A stretch of DNA of 64,000 nucleotides from Rosistilla ulvae (GTDB lineage: Bacteria > Planctomycetota > Planctomycetia > Pirellulales > Pirellulaceae), in NCBI RefSeq assembly GCF_007741475.1, contig NZ_CP036261.1, positions 992,001 through 1,056,000 on the forward strand, read 5' to 3'. Made by a program: the position numbers and the translations under genes. Of this stretch, positions 57,175 to 64,000 are shown in pieces (position 1 is the stretch's first letter; each line of letters opens with the position of its first letter). The notes below the pieces were generated by a model, which worked only from the letters and a program-made list of their open reading frames with translations, was not told where the DNA came from and did no database searches.

Positions 57175-58200
57175 TTGCCTGACCTCATCGAATCCGAAGC
57201 ACAACTCGACGCGATGCTCGCTCTGCCCGACGATCGGTTGATCGATTTCATGCGTCAACTGGAAGGGGACCTGATCATCCTGGGGATCGCCGGGAAGATG
57301 GGAGTTAGTCTCGGGCAGTTGGCTGTCGCGGCGATCGAGAAGGCGGGCGTTGAAAAGAACGTCTACGGGGTCGCGAGGTTTTCCGATGCCGACGCCCGCG
57401 CTCGCTTGGAAGCCGCCGGGGTTCGGACGATCCAGTGCGATTTACTCGACCGCACCGCTGTGGCAAAGCTGCCTCAATCACCTAACGTCCTATTCATGGC
57501 AGGCCGCAAGTTTGGAACCGGCGGCGAGGAACCGCTGACTTGGGCGATGAACACGTTGGTCCCAGCAAACGTCGCCGATCATTTTCGCGAATCCAGGATC
57601 GTCGCCTTTTCGACTGGCTGCGTTTACCCGCTGGCTCGCGTCGACAGCCAACCCGACGAGACGATGCCCCCCGATCCTATCGGCGAATACGCTCAGTCGT
57701 GTCTGGGCCGCGAACGGATGTTCGAATACGGCAGCAATCGCTGGGGAACGCCGGTTTGCCTGTATCGGCTGAATTACTCGATCGACCTTCGCTACGGAGT
57801 GTTGCACGACATCGCTACGAAGATCTGGCACGGGCAACCAGTCGATAACTCGGCGGAAGCATTTAATGTGATTTGGCAGGGGGATGCGAATCGGCAAGCG
57901 TTGCTCTGCCTGGGGCACTGTTCGTCGCCAGCCAACATTCTGAATGTCACCGGCCCCGAAACGCTTGAGACCGAAGCGGTTGCGAGGCAGTTTGGCGAGC
58001 TGCTCGAGAAACCTGTGCAGTTCACATCGACTCCGGGCGATGGTTGTTATCTGAGCGATAGTTCCCAGGCGACGAAGTTGTTTGGCTCACCGTCGGTCAC
58101 CGCCGATCAACTGATCCGTTGGCAGGCACATTGGATCAAGGCCGGCGGCCGCTCGCTGGGCAAACCAACACACTTTGAAATCAGCGACGGAGCGTATTGA
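57175..58200 (+). CDS. NAD-dependent epimerase/dehydratase family protein lacking the YxxxK lysine
   Basis: 341 residues from a TTG at 57175. Nucleotide-binding motif LGIAGKMGVSLG near 36-47, then DLLDRTAVAKLP and FMAGRKFGTGG. FSTGCVYPL supplies the Ser/Thr-type residue, but the Tyr motif reads EYAQSCLGRE with Cys (176) where the SDR Lys is expected. It is followed four bases later by the DHDPS-type aldolase gene, so both should act in one pathway, perhaps of a sugar acid or amino sugar. Substrate unknown. Confidence 0.85.
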   Translation: MPDLIESEAQLDAMLALPDDRLIDFMRQLEGDLIILGIAGKMGVSLGQLAVAAIEKAGVEKNVYGVARFSDADARARLEAAGVRTIQCDLLDRTAVAKLPQSPNVLFMAGRKFGTGGEEPLTWAMNTLVPANVADHFRESRIVAFSTGCVYPLARVDSQPDETMPPDPIGEYAQSCLGRERMFEYGSNRWGTPVCLYRLNYSIDLRYGVLHDIATKIWHGQPVDNSAEAFNVIWQGDANRQALLCLGHCSSPANILNVTGPETLETEAVARQFGELLEKPVQFTSTPGDGCYLSDSSQATKLFGSPSVTADQLIRWQAHWIKAGGRSLGKPTHFEISDGAY

Positions 58201-58204
58201 TTCG

Positions 58205-59296
58205 ATGAAGATCCAAGACCTACCCGCCGCCGTCCGCGAGAACGTACGCCGAGGAACCGTCATCCCGGCTCAGCCGTTGGCACTGGACGCTCAGCGAAAA
58301 TTCGCTCCTCGCTACCAAACCGCTCTAACGCGGTACTACATCGACGCGGGGGCCGGCGGCATCGCCGTTGGCGTTCATTCGACACAGTTTGCAATCCGCG
58401 ATCCGTCGATTGGATTATTCAAACCGGTGCTGAGTCTGGCGTCGGAGGTCATCGACCAATACGCGGGCGATCAGGGACGCGAACTGTTTAAAGTCGCGGG
58501 AGTTTGCGGGGAGACGCCGCAAGCAGTCGCCGAAGCCCAGTTCGCCGTATCGCAGCGGTATCACGCTTGTCTGTTGAGCTTGGCGGCACTTGCCGAGAGC
58601 AGCATCGACGACTTGTTAGATCATTGCCGAGAAGTCGCCGAAATCATGCCGGTGATCGGCTTTTATTTACAGCCCGCCGTCGGTGGCCGCGTGTTGCCGT
58701 ATCGCTTCTGGCGTCAGTTTGCCGAGATCGAAAACGTCATCGCGATCAAACTGGCTCCCTTCAACCGCTACCAAACCCTCGATGTCGTTCGGGCGGTTTG
58801 CGATGCCGGTCGCGAGGATGCGATCACACTCTACACCGGCAACGACGACAACATCATCGCCGACCTGATCACACCGTACCGGATGGTCACCGAGCGAGGC
58901 GTGAAGTCGGTTCGGATCCGTGGCGGATTGCTTGGACATTGGTGCGTATGGACTCGCGTGGCCACCAGCCTGCTCGACGAAATCCATCGGATGATCGACC
59001 GCGGCGATGACGACATCCCGACGGAATGGTTGAGCCGCAACATCGAAGTCACCGATTGCAACGCAGCCTTCTTCGATGCGGCGAACAACTTTGCCGGCTG
59101 CATCCCTGGAATCCATGAGGTACTGCGTCGTCAAGGATTATTGCCGGGAACCTGGTGCTTGGATCCCAACGAAGTCCTTTCGCCAGGCCAGTCGGAGGAG
59201 ATCGACCGCGTGCTCGCCGCTTACCCACATCTCAACGACGATGATTTTGTGCGTGAACACCTGAGCCGATGGTTGCAGCATCGTTCCATGGGCTGA
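58205..59296 (+). CDS. Dihydrodipicolinate synthase / N-acetylneuraminate lyase superfamily aldolase
   Basis: 363 residues from the ATG at 58205, four bases after the epimerase stop. TIM-barrel class I aldolase: Schiff-base Lys near residue 182 in VIAIKLAPFN, partner Tyr near 154 in IGFYLQPAVGG, entry signature YYIDAGAGGIAVGVHSTQF. The usual GTTGE is replaced by GVHSTQ, so it is not DapA itself. It is longer than the typical 300 residues, with a helical C-terminus (GQSEEIDRVLAAYPHL). Reaction unknown. Confidence 0.88.
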   Translation: MKIQDLPAAVRENVRRGTVIPAQPLALDAQRKFAPRYQTALTRYYIDAGAGGIAVGVHSTQFAIRDPSIGLFKPVLSLASEVIDQYAGDQGRELFKVAGVCGETPQAVAEAQFAVSQRYHACLLSLAALAESSIDDLLDHCREVAEIMPVIGFYLQPAVGGRVLPYRFWRQFAEIENVIAIKLAPFNRYQTLDVVRAVCDAGREDAITLYTGNDDNIIADLITPYRMVTERGVKSVRIRGGLLGHWCVWTRVATSLLDEIHRMIDRGDDDIPTEWLSRNIEVTDCNAAFFDAANNFAGCIPGIHEVLRRQGLLPGTWCLDPNEVLSPGQSEEIDRVLAAYPHLNDDDFVREHLSRWLQHRSMG

Positions 59297-59830
59297 CGCC
59301 CGATGGCTAAACGCTGCCATCGCTCCGCGATTAAGGGACACCAGCCGCGAAGCGGCGTCAGCATCTAGCTGCGGGCGTCAGCCCGCAGATCATGCGCACC
59401 GCGATACACGCAGCCGCGAAGCGGCGACAGCAACCGATCGCTACCGCCGCTTCGCGGCTAATGTTTATTGGGTGGGCTCATCGATCCGTGAGCTGACGCT
59501 CACGGCTAAACGCTGGCATCGCTTCGCGATTCCGAGACGTTAGCCGCGAAGCAGGCGGCAGCATCTAGCTGCGGGCGTAAGCCCGCAGATTACGCGTACA
59601 CCAATGCACGCAGCCGCGAAGCGGCGACAGCAATCGATCGCGATCGCCCCTTCGCGGCTAATGTTTATTGAAGGGCTATCGATCCGTGGGCTGACGCTCA
59701 CAACTAAACGCTGGCATCGCTTCGCAATTCATCAACGATACCCTCTACCGGCTCACGGCTGTCCGGATCATGTCTTCTACAATTTGGTGTCGTTGAACCG
59801 ACGAAAAACCGCGAACAGAAGGTGGATTGG
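59297..59830. repeat. REP array upstream of the RAYT-like gene, about 200-base module
   Basis: AGCCGCGAAGCGGCG and inverted CGCCGCTTCGCGGCT units alternate with CTGCGGGCGT-[CA]-AGCCCGCAG and TGACGCTCACGGCTAAACGC. The string ATGTTTATTG recurs at 59461 and 59661, giving a module of 200 bases; a first, more divergent unit starts near 59287 and a third is cut at about 59730. Confidence 0.85.
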
Positions 59831-60295
59831 ATGGGCAGCTTCACGCAACTGAACTATCACATCATTTACGCCACAAAATACCGTCACCCTTCGATAGTTC
59901 CTGACATTCGCGAACGGCTTTATGAATACATCGGTGGCACAATCCGTGCAAAGAAAGGAGCCCTTGTCGAAATCGGCGGTATCGCAGATCACGTTCACAT
60001 CTTAGCCAATCTTTCGCCAACACTTGCAGTGTCTGACGTCGTTCGAGATATCAAGGCCAATTCATCGCATTGGATGAACGACCAATCCGAAATTTGACGT
60101 CCCTTTGAATGGCAGAAAGGCTATGGTGCTTTCACCGTTAGCTATTCGCGAATAGCGAGCGTCCGCCAGTACATTCAAAAGCAGGAAGAACATCACAAGA
60201 CTGCGACGTTCCAGGAAGAATACGTGGCTTTTTTGGAACGTCACGGAATTGAATTCCGACTTGAACATCTGTTTGAAGACGAGCATCACGGGTGA
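59831..60295 (+). pseudogene. REP-associated tyrosine transposase (Y1, IS200/RAYT type) with in-frame TGA
   Basis: Open from the ATG at 59831 (MGSFTQLNYHIIYATKYRHP) to the stop at 60295, 155 codons, interrupted once by TGA at 60095-60097. HUH motif in GIADHVHILANL and the catalytic Tyr in the post-stop part, SVRQYIQKQEEHHK, preceded by FEWQKGYGAFTVSYS, are typical Y1 transposase blocks. Change of TGA to CGA (Arg) would restore it. REP arrays on both sides support the REP-associated family. As it stands, an 88-residue product would have the HUH but not the Tyr. Confidence 0.85.
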
Positions 60296-60798
60296 ACGCT
60301 TGGCGACGGATGGATTTGCGGGTTCTCCAAGCTGCGATCGCTTCGCGGCTGAAGATGTTTTTTGGGGGGCTCATCGTTCCGTGAGCTGACGCTCACGACT
60401 AAACGCTGGCATCGCTTCGCGATTCCGAGACTCCAGCCGCGAAGCGGCGACAGCACCCGGATCGCTACCGCCGCTTCGCGGCTGAAGGTGTTTTTTGGGG
60501 GGCTCATCGATCCGTGAGCTGACGCTCACGGCTAAACGCTGGCATCGCTTCGCGATTCCGAGACTCCAGCCGCGAAGCAGGCGTCAGCATTTAGCTGCGG
60601 GCGTGAGCCCGCAGATCATGCGCACGCCAATGCATTTGGCCGCGAAGCGTGAGTCCGCAGATCACTGTATACAGGCAAACCTCAGTCGAACGAGATATAT
60701 TGTCAGCGACGCTTGACCCGTTCTTTCGCGAGTCGAACAATCGGATGGGCTGGAAATCCGCCCACCATTCACTGATACCACATCTAGGAGAGACGACG
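60296..60798. repeat. REP array downstream of the RAYT-like gene
   Basis: Two similar units beginning GGGGGGCTCATCG near 60365 and 60498, about 133 bases apart, each with TGAGCTGACGCTCACG, CTAAACGCTGGCATCGCTTC, and CAGCCGCGAAGC. A further half unit ends in GAAGCGTGAGTCCGCAGATC near 60660. The last 120 bases lead into the DUF1080 gene. Confidence 0.85.
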
Positions 60799-62088
60799 AT
60801 GAGAAGTTTTTTTGTAGCCGCGATGGCGATCGGGCTGTTGATGCCCTGCGGTATGACCGTGTCGGCGGCGGATGTCGAGGAGGGCTACACCTCGCTCTTC
60901 AACGGCACCGACATGACCGGCTGGGTCAAGCGTGGCGGGTCGGCTGAATACCACGTCGAGAACGGAGCGATCGTCGGGAAATGTGTTCCCAATACGCCGG
61001 GCAATACGTTTCTGTGCTCGGAAAAGGAATTTGGCAACTTCATTTTGAAGCTGCATTACAAAGTCATCGAAGCCGGAAATTCCGGGGTCCAGTTCCGCTC
61101 CGCCGCACGCGAGGAAGGGGATCGCGAGCGTGTCTTCGGATATCAGTATGAAATCAGCACCGGTGGTAACACGACGGGGCGCATCTATGACGAAGGACGG
61201 CGCGGCCACAAGCACGGCATCATCTGGCTCGATGCCTACACGCCCGAAGATCGTCTCGCCGCAGCTCAAGCGAGCTACAAAAAAGATGAATGGAACGATC
61301 TGGAAATTCAGTGCGTTGGACCATCGATCAAGACTTGGTTGAACGGCAAGTTGGTCGTCGACATGTTCGACAGTTTTTCGATGAAGGGATTTTTCGGGCT
61401 GCAGATTCACTCCGGCAAGGCCGGCTCGGTCGCTTGGAAAAATATCCGCGTCAAGGATCTGGGACAGAGCCAGTGGGAACCGTTTTTCGTCAAAACCGAC
61501 GACGGCAAATATCAGCTTGCGGACGCCAAGTTCGTTCTTCCCGAAGAATGGTCGTTCACCGAAGAGGGTGTTTTGCACGGCGTCCACGCCAAGAGCCAAG
61601 GCAAGGATGGGCTCGTGATCTCCAACAAGAACTACGACAACTTCATTGCTCGCGTCACCTACCGGATGCACGGCGGCAACAGCGCCCTCTATTTCCGCGC
61701 CGAGGAAACGAGCGCCCCGTGGGTCCTACGCGGATTCCAAAATGAAATTGCCAACAACAGCAAAGACTCCGCTCTCTGGCACACCGCGGGCATCGTCGAC
61801 GGCAAGATGATTCCGGGGCGCGGCTGGGTCGCTACGAACGATGAGTTCATCGAAAAGGTTCGCAACAAAGACGACCAGTGGAACACGACCTGCACCGCTG
61901 CGTTTGGCGACCGCTTGGTCCAGACGCTGAACGGATTCTGTACTTCGGATTTCATCGACGAAGCGTCCGAGAAGACTGGTAAGTTGGGTCTGCAGATGCA
62001 CGGTGGCACCGATTGCGAAATGTACTTCAAGGACTTCGAAGTCATGCCGATCACCGACGACATGAAGAAGCTGATCGAACGCAAGTAA
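60799..62088 (+). CDS. Secreted protein with two 3-keto-disaccharide hydrolase (DUF1080) domains
   Basis: 429 residues from the ATG at 60799, with GGAGAGAC ribosome site. Signal peptide MRSFFVAAMAIGLLMPCGMTVSA. First DUF1080 domain: GYTSLFNGTDMTGWVKRGG, AGNSGVQFRSAAREE, KTWLNGKLVVDMFD, GFFGLQIHSGKAGSVAWKNI. A second domain starts near residue 240 with GNSALYFRAEETS, TLNGFCTSDFIDE, KLGLQMHGGTDCEMYF. DUF1080 was linked to 3-keto-glycoside hydrolysis in other bacteria; activity here is inference. Confidence 0.93.
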   Translation: MRSFFVAAMAIGLLMPCGMTVSAADVEEGYTSLFNGTDMTGWVKRGGSAEYHVENGAIVGKCVPNTPGNTFLCSEKEFGNFILKLHYKVIEAGNSGVQFRSAAREEGDRERVFGYQYEISTGGNTTGRIYDEGRRGHKHGIIWLDAYTPEDRLAAAQASYKKDEWNDLEIQCVGPSIKTWLNGKLVVDMFDSFSMKGFFGLQIHSGKAGSVAWKNIRVKDLGQSQWEPFFVKTDDGKYQLADAKFVLPEEWSFTEEGVLHGVHAKSQGKDGLVISNKNYDNFIARVTYRMHGGNSALYFRAEETSAPWVLRGFQNEIANNSKDSALWHTAGIVDGKMIPGRGWVATNDEFIEKVRNKDDQWNTTCTAAFGDRLVQTLNGFCTSDFIDEASEKTGKLGLQMHGGTDCEMYFKDFEVMPITDDMKKLIERK

Positions 62089-62224
62089 GTCGCGGTCTCT
62101 GCCGATAGCAGCTCCGCCTGCACAAATCGTTTAACCGCGGTGGCAACGCCCCGCGCGTCGGTCTGTAAAACGCGCGGCCCGTGGGGCACGCGGTTAAACG
62201 AAACTGCATCAGGACAGCTCTCTA

Positions 62225-64000
62225 TCATTTGTCCGATTCAGTCAATCGCACGTATGCGGTCGCGGATTTTCCGGATGCCAATTCTTTCGCTTGCACTTCC
62301 CAAACGCCGAGCCGGTCGTTGGCAGCGAAGTCGAAACGAATCGTCAATTTGCCAGCTTTGGCAGCATAATGACCGCTGAATTCTGCACGGCGTCCTTCGG
62401 GCGAGATGATCTCAACCTCTACAGGTACCACGGCGTTGACCGGCTGGCTCCCGTCGGTGACGGCGACATCGATCGTTATCGATTGTGAAGGAGCCGACTC
62501 TTTTGGCGCCGCAACCGTCAGCTCGCGGATCGGCCGCTGAGTCACCATCAGCACACGTCCCTGACATGGACCAAGTTGCAGCGGAACTTCGATCGAACCA
62601 TTGACGCTATCCGCATCGATCTCCCGTCCCGCGATGAGATCGTACACGTGTCCGGCTTTGCGATCGATGTGGAGCGTCGTTTCGGAAGGGAGCCCGTCTT
62701 CCATGACCATTCCATAGCCGCCGACGTAGGTCCCGAATTCCCGATGATCGTTGACTGCAAAGATGTAGTCGGTCGAGCCGAAAACACGACGCCGAGTGAC
62801 AACGTCGAGATTCGACGAATCGACAACACGCGCATACTGCGGATCGAGCCATGTCCGCAATTGTTTGGCCGCTTCTTGCAATGCGTTGCGATCGTTATCG
62901 GCCTGCTTGGTTCGTGCAAATCGAGGAATCACCAGATCGGGCTTAATCGCTGGACAGACTTCAGCATCGCCGACAACCAATCCACCATTGCTTTGAAATT
63001 CCTGAATCAGCCGAACGACCGATTCGGTCAACACATCGCAATCGGCCATGACCAGGACTTTCGCTCCCTTGAGTCCGCCCGATCGAAGCGATTCTTCGTA
63101 GAGGACGCGCGGCTGCAATTGAGCGTACATCAGGATGTGATACATATCGCCGGCCCATGAACGATTCCAGCCGTAGGTTCCGCGGCGAGCAAACATTTGC
63201 GAGGTGAAGCTCTCCAGAAAGACCACGTCCGACGGTGGATCCGGTACCTGCATCAACGTCGGTCCTAAAGGCTGCACGACATCATGAATCAATCGTTGAA
63301 GTTCGTGCTGCGTGTTCGGATTCGTGTAGCGGTACGCGCCGGGCGATTCGGTTTCAACAAGCGATTGCCAACCGTGATACATGATTCCCGTAATCGGTCG
63401 CGAAAGTTTCCACCAGAAGGCTTCTCGCAGATGCATCGGCGCGATGCTGATGTAATCCGCATCGGGATCCTGATCAACCCACGGCGACGCGGCGACATCG
63501 GTTGCCTTTTTCTTCGGGGCAGTCTGTGACCGATACCAGATCAACTGGGTCATCTTCATCACATCCTGATCGTGGCCGTTGGCGCGAGCCAGTTCAAACA
63601 ACTCATCGGTACACAAACCGATGCGGATCGGATCGGGATAACTGTACGTCCAGTGCGACAGCACATTGGCTCGGCCGCCACTGCCGCCGATGCTTGGCGC
63701 ACGAACTGCCGGATCATAGAAACTCCAGAACCCGTCGTGGGTGTGCTGCTTCAGTCCTTCATGCAGTTGCGTGTTCAGTTCATTCCAGCCATCGCCCGTT
63801 TTCCAAAACCAAGTCAGATACTGAAGGATCGGGTTATCATCGGCGATCACTCGATTCTTTGGAAAGTCGGCGAGCTTCTGCCACTGAACGCCATTTTTGA
63901 TCGTAACTTCCGCGGGAATCTCTTTGCCCGTTGCTTTTCGGTACGCTTCGATTTCTATCGGTAGAAACGAAACCTGCGTTTCACCTCGCACCTCGGTGTG
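62225..64000 (-). CDS. Large protein with beta-galactosidase-trimerisation-like (GATase-fold) region (partial, N-terminus outside window)
   Basis: The minus frame enters open at the right edge and stops at 62225, giving at least 592 residues of C-terminal sequence. It includes a helical-barrel-like part (FWSFYDPAVRAPSIGG, NVLSHWTYSYPDPIRIGL), then a GATase-like region (AGDMYHILMYAQLQPRVLYE, AKVLVMADCDVLTESVVRLI, SNGGLVVGDAEVCPAIKPDL) as in glycoside-hydrolase trimerisation domains, and a C-terminal Ig-like domain (QSITIDVAVTDGSQPVNAVV). A glycoside-hydrolase-type role is inferred. The catalytic part is outside or not recognisable here. Confidence 0.75.
   Translation of the reverse strand, partial: HTEVRGETQVSFLPIEIEAYRKATGKEIPAEVTIKNGVQWQKLADFPKNRVIADDNPILQYLTWFWKTGDGWNELNTQLHEGLKQHTHDGFWSFYDPAVRAPSIGGSGGRANVLSHWTYSYPDPIRIGLCTDELFELARANGHDQDVMKMTQLIWYRSQTAPKKKATDVAASPWVDQDPDADYISIAPMHLREAFWWKLSRPITGIMYHGWQSLVETESPGAYRYTNPNTQHELQRLIHDVVQPLGPTLMQVPDPPSDVVFLESFTSQMFARRGTYGWNRSWAGDMYHILMYAQLQPRVLYEESLRSGGLKGAKVLVMADCDVLTESVVRLIQEFQSNGGLVVGDAEVCPAIKPDLVIPRFARTKQADNDRNALQEAAKQLRTWLDPQYARVVDSSNLDVVTRRRVFGSTDYIFAVNDHREFGTYVGGYGMVMEDGLPSETTLHIDRKAGHVYDLIAGREIDADSVNGSIEVPLQLGPCQGRVLMVTQRPIRELTVAAPKESAPSQSITIDVAVTDGSQPVNAVVPVEVEIISPEGRRAEFSGHYAAKAGKLTIRFDFAANDRLGVWEVQAKELASGKSATAYVRLTESDK

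Noticed and set aside
59831-60295. Standard-code violation (TGA as sense codon)
   Set aside because: All other genes in the window use TGA as a normal stop, so one TGA in one mobile gene is better explained by mutation.

Overview
The window comes from a planctomycete, most likely a member of the Pirellulales close to Rhodopirellula, Roseimaritima or Rosistilla. The sequence shows many hallmarks of that group: a secreted protein with the LEPRRLL-type N-terminal motif, paired DUF1501 and PSD1/DUF1549/DUF1553 cytochrome-type proteins, a DUF1559 prepilin-like protein, 3-keto-disaccharide hydrolase (DUF1080), SHD1, YHS-like and sulfatase proteins, and the VTRRVSEEF-type intergenic palindrome. Genus and species cannot be fixed from this stretch alone.

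Layout. 1-10.7 kb: a giant secreted beta-helix protein running off the left edge, a thioredoxin/YHS-like protein, tRNA-Ser(GCT), carA, 5-formyl-THF cyclo-ligase, a decayed formylmethanofuran:H4MPT formyltransferase pseudogene, a DUF2062 membrane protein and a 2x[4Fe-4S] ferredoxin. 10.7-17.3 kb is an accessory region: a palindromic repeat, a toxin-antitoxin pair with a truncated toxin, two attC-like sites around a secreted beta-helix gene, a methyltransferase broken by one stop codon, a sulfatase and a lipoprotein. 17.4-31.7 kb is mostly core: a membrane protein with GWFxRK repeats, an HD/PAS/GGDEF protein, Mn-type SOD, prmC-prfA-rpmE, an SHD1 protein, sucA and a beta-CASP RNA nuclease. 31.7-36.7 kb holds an M16 peptidase and a membrane-anchored glycerophosphodiester phosphodiesterase.

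37.3-51.9 kb is typical planctomycete catabolic gene content: an IclR - DUF1559 - small lipoprotein - FAD oxidoreductase cluster on the minus strand, a remnant of an ISAzo13-type transposase, and two divergent PSD1/DUF1549 + DUF1501 units, one followed by a WD40 protein. 52.1-64 kb holds an SPL-like radical SAM protein, a cytochrome-linked sugar-dehydrogenase-type protein, an epimerase/aldolase pair, a REP-array block surrounding a REP-associated (RAYT/Y1) transposase gene with an in-frame stop, a DUF1080 protein, and a large secreted protein running off the right edge.

The strongest leads are (i) the RAYT-like HUH transposase inside about 1.3 kb of REP modules, with the same palindromes at two other intergenic sites; (ii) the degenerate ftr/fhcD copy beside a folate C1 gene; (iii) an integrase-less, attC-bordered gene in a region of broken genes; (iv) two otherwise intact genes each interrupted by one nonsense codon. 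No CRISPR array, prophage or rRNA operon was seen.
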